64,000 nt of DNA from Acidovorax sp. 107. Lineage in GTDB: Bacteria > Pseudomonadota > Gammaproteobacteria > Burkholderiales > Burkholderiaceae_C. Numbering within the stretch: the first letter of the stretch is position 1; every line of letters begins with the position of its first letter. A program made the position numbers and the translations under genes. This document shows, one piece after another, positions 19,479-29,352 of the stretch. Where the stretch lies: positions 4,110,001 through 4,174,000 of the forward strand of contig NZ_QBTZ01000001.1 in the NCBI RefSeq assembly GCF_003058055.1, in the 5' to 3' direction. The notes beneath the pieces are model-generated. The model saw nothing but the letters and a program-made list of their open reading frames with translations, made no database searches and was not told where the DNA came from.

Positions 19479-20792
19479 ATGGCAGACATTCGCAGCAATT
19501 TTCTGGGCATCCAAAGTCCCAACCCCTTCTGGCTGGCCTCCGCACCACCCACTGACAAAGAGATCAACGTCACCCGCGCCTTCGAGGCGGGCTGGGGCGG
19601 TGTGGTGTGGAAGACGCTGGGCGAAGACCCGGCGGTCGTCAACGTGAACGGCCCGCGCTACTCCACGCTCATGTCGCAAGACCGCCGCGTGATCGGCCTG
19701 AACAACATCGAGCTGATCACCGACCGGCCGCTGCACACCAACCTGGAAGAAATCAAGCGCGTCAAACGCAACTGGCCGGACCGGGCCATGATCGTCTCGC
19801 TCATGGTGCCCTGCGAGGAGCAGAGCTGGAAGAACATCTTGCCGCTGGTGGAAGACACCGGCGCTGATGGCATTGAACTCAACTTCGGCTGCCCGCACGG
19901 CATGAGCGAGCGCGGCATGGGTGCGGCCGTGGGCCAGGTGCCCGAGTACATCCAGATGGTCACTGCCTGGTGCAAGCACTACAGCAAGCTGCCGGTGATC
20001 GTGAAGCTCACGCCCAACATCACCGACGTGCGCCAGCCCGCACGCGCCGCCAAGGCGGGCGGGGCCGATGCCGTGTCACTCATCAACACCATCAACTCCA
20101 TCATGGGTGTGGACCTGGACCGCATGGTCATGAGCCCGAGCACGGACGGCTGGGGCTCGCACGGCGGCTACTGCGGTCCGGCCGTCAAGCCCATCGCACT
20201 CAACATGGTGGCCGAGATTGCACGCGATGCACAAACGGCCGGCCTGCCCATCAGCGGCATTGGCGGCATCACCACGTGGCGCGACGCGGCCGAGTACATC
20301 GCACTGGGCTGTGGCACGGTGCAGGTGTGCACGGCGGCCATGGTGTATGGCTTCAAGATCGTGCAGGACATGTGCGATGGCCTGTCCAACTTCATGGACG
20401 ACCACGGCTACGCCACGCTCGACGACTTCAAGGGCCAGGCCGTGCCCACAGTCAAAGATTGGAAGAACCTCAACCTCAACCACATCGAAAAAGCCGTCAT
20501 CAACCAGGACGCCTGCATCCAGTGCGGCCGTTGCCATGTGGTGTGCGAAGACACCTCGCACCAGGCCATCACCTTCACCAAGGACGGCGGCGTGCGCAAG
20601 TTCGAGATCAACGAGGCCGAGTGCGTGGGCTGCAACCTGTGCGTGTCAATCTGCCCCGTGCCCGAGTGCATCACTATGCGCGCGTTGGAACCCGGCGAGG
20701 TGGATGTGCGCACGGGCAAGACGGTGACGGGCGAATACGCCAACTGGACCACGCACCCCAACAACCCGCAGCGTGTGTCTGCAGCCGCTTGA
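19479..20792 (+). CDS. preA: NAD-dependent dihydropyrimidine dehydrogenase, PreA subunit
   Basis: The catalytic FMN subunit that reduces uracil and thymine to their 5,6-dihydro forms, first step of the reductive pyrimidine pathway. Of 437 residues, the N-terminal part is a dihydroorotate-dehydrogenase-like barrel (NPFWLASAPPT; NFGCPHGMSERGMGAAVGQ, with the catalytic Cys region; GIGGITTWRDAAEYI). The C-terminus is a ferredoxin-type domain with two 4Fe-4S motifs, CIQCGRCHVVCED (about 346) and CVGCNLCVSICP (about 382). Works with PreT. Confidence 0.95.
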   Translation: MADIRSNFLGIQSPNPFWLASAPPTDKEINVTRAFEAGWGGVVWKTLGEDPAVVNVNGPRYSTLMSQDRRVIGLNNIELITDRPLHTNLEEIKRVKRNWPDRAMIVSLMVPCEEQSWKNILPLVEDTGADGIELNFGCPHGMSERGMGAAVGQVPEYIQMVTAWCKHYSKLPVIVKLTPNITDVRQPARAAKAGGADAVSLINTINSIMGVDLDRMVMSPSTDGWGSHGGYCGPAVKPIALNMVAEIARDAQTAGLPISGIGGITTWRDAAEYIALGCGTVQVCTAAMVYGFKIVQDMCDGLSNFMDDHGYATLDDFKGQAVPTVKDWKNLNLNHIEKAVINQDACIQCGRCHVVCEDTSHQAITFTKDGGVRKFEINEAECVGCNLCVSICPVPECITMRALEPGEVDVRTGKTVTGEYANWTTHPNNPQRVSAAA

Positions 20793-20840
20793 TATGTGCC
20801 CCTGCGTGCGTTTGCCACAGGCCCCGCAAGGCGTTGTGAC

Positions 20841-20892
20841 GGCACCCGTGGTGGTGCCGATTTGCAACGCATGCTGCACTGCATCTGGTGCA
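20841..20892. promoter_or_regulatory. Two inverted repeats upstream of the NCS1 permease gene
   Basis: GGCACC-N6-GGTGCC (20841-20858) and TGCAC-N8-GTGCA (20875-20892) have the same geometry. They resemble NtrC sites but are one base longer than the canonical GCAC-N7-GTGC arrangement. The second overlaps the -24 element of the putative sigma54 promoter. Confidence 0.35.
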
Positions 20893-20900
20893 GTTCTTGC
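20886..20900 (+). promoter_or_regulatory. Probable sigma54 promoter of the NCS1 permease gene
   Basis: TGGTGCAGTTCTTGC keeps the invariant GG and GC at exact -24/-12 spacing and an intact TTGC box; the -24 box departs from TGGCAC at two bases. The predicted start is near 20912, about 100 bp before the permease ATG. Confidence 0.5.
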
Positions 20901-21013
20901 GTGATCTCTAGCATCGCTCGCTTCCCTTTGCCCGCCATCTGCCAGCGTGAGGGCGCTGGAACAGACAGCGGGTTGTGTGCAACCCCAACGACGTCTTTGA
21001 CAGGAGTACAGGC

Positions 21014-22471
21014 ATGACCAACAGTACCGGCAGCGCGGCCCATGTGGCGGGGCTGATGCCCGGCGATGCATCCAACACGCTCGCCAATGAAGATCTGCTC
21101 CCCACCACCGCCGCGCAGCGACACTGGACGTGGAAGGACTTTGCCGCACTCTGGGTGGGCATGGTCGTGTGTGTGCCCACCTACACCATGGCCAGCTCCA
21201 TGCTGGACCAGGGCTTTACCTGGCAGATGGCGGTGTGGCTGGTGTTCCTGGCCAACTGCATCGTGCTGGTGCCCATGGTGCTCATCGGGCGCGTAGGGCC
21301 CCGGTACGGCGTGCCGTTCCCGGTGTTGGCGCGTGCATCGTTTGGCGTAAAAGGCGCCAACCTGCCCGCCGTGCTGCGCGGCCTGGTGGCGTGCGGCTGG
21401 TTCTCCATCAACTGCTACTTTGGCGCGCTGGCGCTGCACGGGTTCCTCAACATCCTGGGCATGGGGCTCGCAGGCCCCGCCGATGGGCAGACCATCAGCA
21501 CCTCGCAGTTCATGTGCTTCCTGGCGTTTTGGGCGGTGCACATCTGGTTCATCTGGAAGGGCCCGGAGTCCATCCGCAAGCTCGAAGTGATTGCCGCGCC
21601 GCTGATGATCATTGCGTCCATTGCGCTGGTCGTCGTGCTGATGATGAAGGTGCCCTCGGGCCAGCTTTTCAACCTGCCCGCCAAGGTGGTCGAGGGCGGC
21701 CCCAAGACCTGGGCGGCGCTGACCGGCCTGGTCGGCTTCTGGGCCACGCTGGCGCTCAACATTCCGGACTTCACCCGCTTTGCCAAGTCGCAGAAGGACC
21801 AAGTGTTGGGCCAGGCGATTGGCCTGCCGATTCCCATGGCGCTGTTTTCCATGGTGGGCGTGATCGGCTTCTCTGCCTCGGCCATCCTGTACGGCAAGGC
21901 CCAGCTGTTCCCCGATGGTCTGCTCACGCAAATGGGCAGCGTGGCCGCAGGCCTGGGCCTGCTGGTGATCTTGCTGGCCAACCTCACGACCAACGTGGCC
22001 GCCAACCTGGTGTCGCCGTCGTATGACTTCAGCCAGTGCGCGCCGTCCAAGATCAGCTTCCGCATGGGCGGTCTGATCGCTGCGGGCATCGGCCTGCTGT
22101 TCATGCCCTGGAAGCTGCTGGCCACCTCGGGCGGCTATCTGTTCACCTGGCTGGGCGGCTATGGCACGCTGCTGGGCGCCATTGCGGGCATCCTGCTGGT
22201 GGACTACTACCTGGTGCGCAAGAGCGAGCTGAAGGTGGACGACCTGTACCGCCGTGGCGGTGAATACGAGTACAGCAACGGCTGGAACCTGCAGGCCCTG
22301 ATTGCCTTTGCACTGGGTGTGCTGCCCTGCCTGCCGGGCTACCTGGCGGTGTCGGGTGTGGTGGACAAGGCGGGCATGCCTGCCATCTGGCTGTCGCTGT
22401 TCGACTCGGGCTGGTTCTTCAGCCTGGCGGTGGCCGGCACCTACTACTACCTGACGGCCAAGAAGAAGTGA
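21014..22471 (+). CDS. NCS1-family nucleobase/hydantoin permease
   Basis: A 485-residue inner-membrane cation symporter of the nucleobase:cation symporter-1 family with 12 predicted helices. Family features are the N-terminal NEDLLPTTAAQRHWTWKDFAALWVGM (split here at its helix 1 start), NIPDFTRFAKSQKDQ and ANLVSPSYDFS. The genes around it point to uracil, thymine or dihydropyrimidine as substrate; hydantoin or allantoin cannot be excluded. AGGAG at 21002 supports ATG 21014. A terminator directly follows the gene. Confidence 0.9.
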   Translation: MTNSTGSAAHVAGLMPGDASNTLANEDLLPTTAAQRHWTWKDFAALWVGMVVCVPTYTMASSMLDQGFTWQMAVWLVFLANCIVLVPMVLIGRVGPRYGVPFPVLARASFGVKGANLPAVLRGLVACGWFSINCYFGALALHGFLNILGMGLAGPADGQTISTSQFMCFLAFWAVHIWFIWKGPESIRKLEVIAAPLMIIASIALVVVLMMKVPSGQLFNLPAKVVEGGPKTWAALTGLVGFWATLALNIPDFTRFAKSQKDQVLGQAIGLPIPMALFSMVGVIGFSASAILYGKAQLFPDGLLTQMGSVAAGLGLLVILLANLTTNVAANLVSPSYDFSQCAPSKISFRMGGLIAAGIGLLFMPWKLLATSGGYLFTWLGGYGTLLGAIAGILLVDYYLVRKSELKVDDLYRRGGEYEYSNGWNLQALIAFALGVLPCLPGYLAVSGVVDKAGMPAIWLSLFDSGWFFSLAVAGTYYYLTAKKK

Positions 22472-22477
22472 TCCCCC

Positions 22478-22520
22478 GGACCCTGCCTGGGCCTGGTGCC
22501 AGTGCAGGGTCCCTTTTTTT
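22478..22520 (+). terminator. Rho-independent terminator between the permease and dihydropyrimidinase genes
   Basis: GGACCCTGC at 22478-22486 pairs with GCAGGGTCC at 22504-22512, followed by a run of seven T. Because no clear promoter precedes the next gene, it may act as a partial attenuator inside the operon. Confidence 0.85.
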
Positions 22521-22527
22521 GAATTGA

Positions 22528-24003
<1,476 letters not shown>

Positions 24004-24029
24004 CCGTTGCAATGCATCCGGAGAACACC

Positions 24030-25286
24030 ATGGACACCAAAGTCAAACCCAACATCGAAAACCTGCGCATCAACGGCCAGCGCCTGTGGGATTCGCTCAT
24101 GGAGCTGGCGCAGATCGGCGCCACACCGAAAGGCGGCGTGTGCCGCCTGACCCTCACCGACCTGGACAAGCAGGGCCGTGACTTGGTGACCCGCTGGGCG
24201 CGCGAAGCCGGCATGACGGTCACCATCGACAAGATCGGCAACGGCTTCATGCGCCGCCTCGGCCGCAACAACAGCCTGCCACCCATCATGACCGGCAGCC
24301 ATATCGACACCCAGCCCACGGGCGGCAAGTTCGACGGCAACTACGGCGTGCTGGCGGGCATCGAGGTGGTGCGCACGCTCAATGACCATGGCATCGAAAC
24401 CGAAGCCCCCATCGAAGTCGCGTTCTGGACCAATGAAGAAGGCAGCCGCTTTGTGCCCGTGATGATGGGCTCGGGCGTGTTCGCCAAGGCCTTCACGCTG
24501 GAGCACGCCTACGCCGCCACCGACACCGAAGGCAAGACGGTGAAGGGCGAGCTGGAGCGCATCGGCTACATCGGCGACCAGGAACCGGGCGACCACCCCA
24601 TCGGCGCGTACTTCGAGACCCACATCGAACAAGGCCCGGTGCTGGAGGACAACGACAAGACCATCGGCGTGGTCAGTGGCGTGCTGGGCATCCGCTGGTT
24701 CGACTGCACCGTGACCGGCATGGAAGCCCACGCAGGCCCCACGCCCATGGCCCTGCGCAAAGACGCGATGCTGGCCGCCACGCGCATCATGCAAGACGTG
24801 GTGGCCGCAGCCCATCGCCACCCGCCCCACGGGCGCGGCACGGTGGGCATGGTGCAGGTGTTCCCCAACAGCCGCAACGTCATCCCCGGCCGGGTCAAGT
24901 TCAGCATCGACCTGCGCAACAGCACCGACGCGCTGGTCGATGCCATGGCGGCCGAGGTCAAGGCCTTTGCCGACCAGGTGGCCCAAGAGCACGGTGTGCA
25001 GGTGCACATCGAGATGGTGTCCAGCTACCCCGCGCAGCTCTTCCAGCCCGAGTGCGTGGAGGCCGTGGGCCGCGCCGCTGCCAAGCTGGGCTACAGCCAC
25101 ATGCCCGCCGTTTCGGGTGCCGGGCACGACGCCGTGTACATGGCCAAGCTCGCGCCCAGCGGCATGATCTTCATCCCCTGCAAGGACGGCATCAGCCACA
25201 ACGAGATCGAGGATGCGAAACCTGAGCACATCGAGGCGGGGTGCAACGTGCTGCTGCATGCCATGCTGGAGCGGGCAGGCACCTAG
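24030..25286 (+). CDS. M20-family N-carbamoyl amidohydrolase (beta-ureidopropionase type)
   Basis: A 418-residue zinc amidase of the M20 hydantoinase/carbamoylase family, expected to cleave N-carbamoyl-beta-alanine to beta-alanine, CO2 and ammonia. The metal ligands are in GSHIDTQPTGGKFDG, WTNEEGSRF, ETHIEQGP and the C-terminal DGISHNE. GGAG at 24019 supports ATG 24030 over ATG 24012. Placement after the dihydropyrimidinase gene argues for the pyrimidine substrate, but L-carbamoylases of hydantoin clusters look alike. A repeat starts at the base after the stop codon. Confidence 0.88.
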   Translation: MDTKVKPNIENLRINGQRLWDSLMELAQIGATPKGGVCRLTLTDLDKQGRDLVTRWAREAGMTVTIDKIGNGFMRRLGRNNSLPPIMTGSHIDTQPTGGKFDGNYGVLAGIEVVRTLNDHGIETEAPIEVAFWTNEEGSRFVPVMMGSGVFAKAFTLEHAYAATDTEGKTVKGELERIGYIGDQEPGDHPIGAYFETHIEQGPVLEDNDKTIGVVSGVLGIRWFDCTVTGMEAHAGPTPMALRKDAMLAATRIMQDVVAAAHRHPPHGRGTVGMVQVFPNSRNVIPGRVKFSIDLRNSTDALVDAMAAEVKAFADQVAQEHGVQVHIEMVSSYPAQLFQPECVEAVGRAAAKLGYSHMPAVSGAGHDAVYMAKLAPSGMIFIPCKDGISHNEIEDAKPEHIEAGCNVLLHAMLERAGT

Positions 25287-25330
25287 TGCTATATAAAATA
25301 TAGCTTCTGACGCATGTTACATAGGCACTT
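25287..25330 (-). repeat. Dispersed intergenic repeat, copy D
   Basis: On the minus strand it reads AAGTGCCTATGTAACATGCG then TCAGAAGCTATATTTTATATAGCA, colinear with copies E and F. It abuts the stop codon of the amidohydrolase gene and lies between convergent genes. Confidence 0.65.
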
Positions 25331-25364
25331 GCACCCGTTTTGATGCAAAACCGGGTGGGTAGGG

Positions 25365-26402
25365 TCAGTCCAGCTCCGTCAGCCCCAGAAAGTGGTCCAG
25401 CATGTGGAAGTGGTCTTCAAAGAATTCCTCTTCCATGCCTGCCAGCTGGTCGATGCGTGTCCACTGCACCAGCGCCGCATCGTCGTCGGCCTGCACCACC
25501 GGGAAGGGCGCATCGCCCAGGTCGAAGTAATGCGCATGCGTGATGGTGCGGCCGCGCTGGCTGCGGTCGGGGTGGTCGAACACGGCCACTGACTGGAGCG
25601 CGGCGCGCATGGTGGCCTCGGGCAGGTGGCAGTGGGTTTCTTCCACCAGCTCGCGCAGACAGGACTGCCACACCGTCTCCCGTTGCTCGATGAAGCCGCC
25701 GGGCACGGCCAGCTGGCCTTTGCCGGGCGCGTGGGCGCGGCGGATCAGCAGCACATGGTCCTGGCAGCGCAGCACGGCGTCCACCGTCACGAACACGGGC
25801 GGGTAGGGCGCGGCGGACCAGGCTTCGCGGTAGCTGCGCAGCATGCGCCACTCCTCCTGCAGTGCAGGGTAGTGCGGGGTCTGTGCAAAGTCTTCCAATC
25901 TGGCAATGGTGCTCTCGGGGATCTCGTTGGCCAGCGGCGCCACCGCAGCGCGTGCGGTGGCGGGTGTGGCGCCAAAGTACGCATCGCGGATGGCGGTGGC
26001 ATCGATGCGGCCCTGGCGCTCCACATGGATCAGCTGCCAGCCCGGAAAGGCGCCGAGGTAGCCGCTGGTCGCATCCTTGAAGTGGCCCACCAGGCCGATG
26101 CTCGCGCCCGGTGCGGTCAGGCGGGCCACGCCCCGCCGCACCGCCTGCACCCACACGGTTTCGTTGTAGTAGTCGCGCATGGGCAGCACCTGCACCCGGG
26201 CGCTGTCGGCGGCGGGCAGGGCTGCGCGCAGCATGGCTTCGCGCTCCTGCCAGGTGAAGGGGTTCTTGGGCGAGCGCGCCTGCCAGGCTGAGCCGACCAC
26301 CACGATGACCTGTGGTGCGCTGTCCAGCGCACGTTGCAGCAGGGCCATGTGGCCGCTGTGGACGGGCTCAAAGCGTCCGATGTAGAGGGCGGTATCGACC
26401 AT
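25365..26402 (-). CDS. nadM: Bifunctional NMN adenylyltransferase / Nudix hydrolase
   Basis: A 345-residue fusion. Residues 1-190 are a nucleotidyltransferase with GRFEPVHSGH (HxGH at 15-18) and the distal IDATAIR segment, as in NadM. Residues 200-345 are a Nudix hydrolase domain with the box from Gly236 to Cys258 (GX5E, then RELVEE). The last Gly of the Nudix box is replaced by His257. Known relatives make NAD from NMN and hydrolyse ADP-ribose or similar. Start 26402 (MVDTALYIGRF) fits the fold; 26426 is an upstream alternative. Confidence 0.9.
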   Translation of the reverse strand: MVDTALYIGRFEPVHSGHMALLQRALDSAPQVIVVVGSAWQARSPKNPFTWQEREAMLRAALPAADSARVQVLPMRDYYNETVWVQAVRRGVARLTAPGASIGLVGHFKDATSGYLGAFPGWQLIHVERQGRIDATAIRDAYFGATPATARAAVAPLANEIPESTIARLEDFAQTPHYPALQEEWRMLRSYREAWSAAPYPPVFVTVDAVLRCQDHVLLIRRAHAPGKGQLAVPGGFIEQRETVWQSCLRELVEETHCHLPEATMRAALQSVAVFDHPDRSQRGRTITHAHYFDLGDAPFPVVQADDDAALVQWTRIDQLAGMEEEFFEDHFHMLDHFLGLTELD

Positions 26403-26960
26403 GTGTCTCCGGCAGGTGGTGCGCATTGGGCCTTTTGTCTCCCTGGCCCGGGGGGGGCGCCTTGGTGCTTGCGGCGGCTGCGGCCGGCCCTGGCCTGGAA
26501 GGGCATGCGAGGGGCGTTGAAGCGGCCTTGGGGCAGGTTTTACAGGCTTTTTGGCTGGATGTGCAGAAATGATATGCGCTGGTAGCTATCTTTTTTGTAG
26601 TAATTTTATCGCCCATCTAGGCGTGAAGGGGTGGGGAGCCGGGCTGTGTCGTTGTCGCCCAGGTCGTTGTGTCGCCCGAGCCCATGGTGCTGCCCAGCCT
26701 GTCATGCGACGGGCTGGGCGGCGGTGTGCACCACGCGCTGGCAAAAAAGGGGTGGACCTGGTCCCGCAAACGTGGCGACAATGCGCCGCTTGCATGCGGG
26801 GCACAGTGGTTTCCCACCGCGGTTCCCGTCCTTTTCGCGCTTTGGTCCGGCGAGGCGGTGTGCAAGCCCACCTGTGTGAACCTGGGGGACGGCGCCCGCT
26901 GTGGCCTGTCCGCACCTCCAATAACAGGCCTGCAGCATGCGGGCCCTTCGAGGGAGATCC
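26403..26960. other. 558-bp region without a recognisable gene
   Basis: The stretch lies between the divergent nadM and diguanylate-cyclase genes. It holds copy G of the dispersed repeat (26568-26604). Open frames on both strands are GC-driven and show no domain. A T-rich patch near 26590-26610 is the only low-GC segment. No clear promoter or riboswitch was recognised. Confidence 0.5.
26568..26604 (+). repeat. Dispersed intergenic repeat, copy G
   Basis: ATGATATGCGCTGGTAGCTA then TCTTTTTTGTAGTAA. The ATGCGCTGrTAGCTATC core is intact; the 5' GCGCTAGT part is degenerate. Confidence 0.5.
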
Positions 26961-28202
26961 ATGTCGTTGCGGCTCAAATTCAACCTGGTGCTGGCGGGCG
27001 TGCTGCTGCTGGCGGTGCTGGGCGCGGGCGCCTATGTGCACCGCTTCCTGCAGCAATCCGCCATCGAGGAGGTGCAGCACAACTCGCAGATCATGATGCA
27101 CGCCGCCATGGCCATCCGCGACTACACGACCGAGCTGGTCAAACCTCACCTGGATGTGACGCTGGCAGAAAAATTCCTGCCGCAGACCGTGCCCGCGTAC
27201 GCTGCCACCGAGACGCTGCGCCGCCTGCAAAACCGCTTTCCGGGCTATGAGTACAAGGAAGCGGTGCTCAACCCCACCAACCTGCGCGACCGGGCCAACG
27301 AGTGGGAGGAGCGCATCATCAGCGACTTCCGCGAAGGCCGGGCCGACCTCAAGAAGGAGGTGACCGGCGAGGTGGGTGAAGGCATGCACCGCGCCCTGTA
27401 CGTGGCCCGGCCCATCACCATCAAGCAGCCGCAGTGCATGGCCTGCCACAGCACGCCGGCCGTGGCGCCGCCCACCATGCTCAAGGTCTACGGCGACAAG
27501 AACGGCTTTGGCTGGGGCATGAACGAGACGGTGGGCATCCAGGTGGTGAAGGTGCCCATGTACTTCCCGCTGGAGAAGGCACGTCAGACCTTCAACACCG
27601 TGATGGCGGCGCTGGTGGGCAGCTTTGTGCTGCTGTTTGTGGGCCTGAACCTGTCGCTGTCGTCGCTGGTGATCGAGCCCATGGCGCGGCTCAACCGCAA
27701 GCTGGAAGACCTGGCCACCAAGGATTTCCTGACGGACCTGGTGAACCGCCGCCGCTTCTTTGAAAGGCTGGAGACCGAGATGGCCGACACCCGCATCAAG
27801 AAGGGTAGTTTGTCGGTGGTGATGTTCGACATCGATTTTTTCAAACGCATCAACGATACCTTCGGGCATGACTCGGGCGATGTGGTGCTCAAGAGCACGG
27901 CGCTGCGTGTGCGCGAGCTGCTGCGCTCGTCCGACTGCGCTGCGCGTTTTGGGGGCGAGGAGTTCATCATCCTGCTCAAGGAAACTCCGGTGGACGCCGC
28001 CATGGCCATGGCAGAGGCCGTGCGTGCGCGCATTGCGGGGACGCCGTTTGACGCGGTGGGCCATGTCAGTGCCAGTTTTGGCGTGGCCACCTGGGACCAC
28101 AAGGAAGACAGCCATGCATTGATCAAGCGCGCAGACACGGCGCTGTACAAGGCCAAGTCCAGCGGTCGCAACTGTGTGGTGCGGGCCGAAGAGGCGGCGT
28201 GA
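26961..28202 (+). CDS. Diguanylate cyclase with a heme-c-type DUF3365 sensor domain
   Basis: A 413-residue inner-membrane protein. TM1 is at about 8-25; a periplasmic DUF3365/Tll0287-like domain follows with a CMACH heme-c motif (Cys159, Cys162, His163); TM2 is at about 213-231; and a GGDEF domain with active-site GGEEF (331-335) ends the protein. The inhibitory site RSSD lies five residues before GGEEF. It should make cyclic di-GMP in response to a heme-sensed signal such as redox state, oxygen or NO. GGGAG precedes ATG 26961. The hemerythrin gene next door is convergent. Confidence 0.9.
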   Translation: MSLRLKFNLVLAGVLLLAVLGAGAYVHRFLQQSAIEEVQHNSQIMMHAAMAIRDYTTELVKPHLDVTLAEKFLPQTVPAYAATETLRRLQNRFPGYEYKEAVLNPTNLRDRANEWEERIISDFREGRADLKKEVTGEVGEGMHRALYVARPITIKQPQCMACHSTPAVAPPTMLKVYGDKNGFGWGMNETVGIQVVKVPMYFPLEKARQTFNTVMAALVGSFVLLFVGLNLSLSSLVIEPMARLNRKLEDLATKDFLTDLVNRRRFFERLETEMADTRIKKGSLSVVMFDIDFFKRINDTFGHDSGDVVLKSTALRVRELLRSSDCAARFGGEEFIILLKETPVDAAMAMAEAVRARIAGTPFDAVGHVSASFGVATWDHKEDSHALIKRADTALYKAKSSGRNCVVRAEEAA

Positions 28203-28229
28203 TCCGGTGCGTGCATCGAGGCCGCCCGC

Positions 28230-28688
28230 TCAGGCCGTGACGGCCTTGGCTTCTTCGTAGTCCGCCCGGTAGCTTGCAGCCAGCGCCGTTTTCTGCCTTT
28301 CCGTCAATAACTTGCCGGCCATCTGGAAGAAGCGGTGTTCCTCTTCCTTCAGGTGGTGCTCCACCTTTTCGGCCAGCTTTTTTGCCAGCGGCAGCCAGGC
28401 GGGGCTCGAAGGCTCGGTCTCTTCCAGTGACTCCACCAGTTCGTCGATCTGGTGGTGCTCTGAAATGGCGTGGCGCGACAGGTCGATGCCCGCATCGTGG
28501 GCCATCAGCGGCACATAGAGGTGCCGGTCCTCGGCCTGGGCGTGCGCGGCAAGCTCTTTCTTGAGTTGGTCGAACAGCTCACGCCGCTCTGGCGTGTCGC
28601 CGCTGGTGTCGATGAGTGTGCCGTATAGCGCGCGCTGGCGCTCATGGCTCTCGCGCAAGGCTTCAAAGATGTTGGTGGTGTCGGTCAT
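28230..28688 (-). CDS. Hemerythrin HHE-domain protein
   Basis: A 152-residue four-helix protein with the hemerythrin cation-binding pattern: HERQRALYGTL, HAQAEDRHLYVPL (HxxxE region), ISEHHQIDELV, and KVEHHLKEEEHRFF with its terminal HxxxE-like ligands. Such proteins bind diiron and handle oxygen, NO or iron. It sits 3' to the heme-c diguanylate cyclase (convergent) and upstream of a DUF1328 gene on its own strand. The exact role is unknown. Confidence 0.9.
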   Translation of the reverse strand: MTDTTNIFEALRESHERQRALYGTLIDTSGDTPERRELFDQLKKELAAHAQAEDRHLYVPLMAHDAGIDLSRHAISEHHQIDELVESLEETEPSSPAWLPLAKKLAEKVEHHLKEEEHRFFQMAGKLLTERQKTALAASYRADYEEAKAVTA

Positions 28689-28724
28689 GGGGCTGTTTTT
28701 TTGCGTGGATGAAGGTGCTCAGGA

Positions 28725-28910
28725 CTACTTGAGCACTTTGCGGGCAGCGCCCACCCCAATGACCGCCAGCACCACAAACACCACGGCAATCACCAGAAAC
28801 AGCACGAACAGCACCTTGGCAATGCCCGCCGCACCTGCGGCGACACCGCTGAAACCCAGGGCCCCAGCCACGAGGGAAATCAGGGCAAAAATGATGGCGT
28901 ACTTCAGCAT
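28725..28910 (-). CDS. DUF1328 small membrane protein
   Basis: A 61-residue protein with two hydrophobic helices (about 2-22 and 29-52) separated by a small glycine-rich turn (GFSGVAAGAAG), typical of the DUF1328/YtjA family. These are often general-stress-induced membrane proteins of unknown function. AAGGAG precedes the ATG at 28910. It lies 36 bp upstream of the hemerythrin gene and is probably co-transcribed with it. Confidence 0.85.
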   Translation of the reverse strand: MLKYAIIFALISLVAGALGFSGVAAGAAGIAKVLFVLFLVIAVVFVVLAVIGVGAARKVLK

Positions 28911-29124
28911 GGTGGTCGCTCCTTGCAGTGAACAGTGGGGCAGCGCGGCGCTGCGGAAGGTGTGCAGGAACGATACCGACGGACTGTGGAGCGCGCCGTC
29001 AGTGCAGGCGGGCGGTGGGTGTAGGAGAGCACCGCTGAGGAGCCCGCGGGGCCAAAAGAAAAGCCGCAACGCGGGGCGTTGCAGCTTGGGAGGTGGGTGC
29101 GGCTCTGACGGCCTTTTGGCCTTT

Positions 29125-29352
29125 GCTCACATTGCTGCTCAATATGAGCTTCGTCCACGGACGGAGAGCCGCGACATGCGCGGGGGGCTTACAGCCCGGT
29201 TGCTGCGCGAAGCGCAGCGGCTTTGTCCGTACCTTGGTCTGCGTTCACATCGCTTGCGCGATATGAACTTCGCCCGAAGGCCGATACCGCCCTATTCGCG
29301 CGGCGGGCTTTACAGCCCGGCTGCAGCGCGAAGCGCAGCAGCTTTATCGGTC
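29125..29352. repeat. Tandem duplication of the metK 3' end and flanking hairpins
   Basis: Two units of about 110 bp (29125-29230 and 29243-29352; period about 118-121 bp). Each has a TCACAT...ATATGA hairpin, a GGGCT...AGCCC hairpin and a GCGC-GAA-GCGC hairpin. The second unit includes the last codons and stop of metK. The first keeps a decayed copy of the same tail (minus-strand frame [13 protein letters not shown] and stop at 29189). The first-hairpin arms differ between units by paired, compensating changes. Confidence 0.75.

Noticed and set aside
26551..27096. 181-codon plus-strand frame upstream of the diguanylate cyclase gene
   Set aside because: Cys/Arg-rich composition with no domain; it overlaps the start of a clear gene in another frame.
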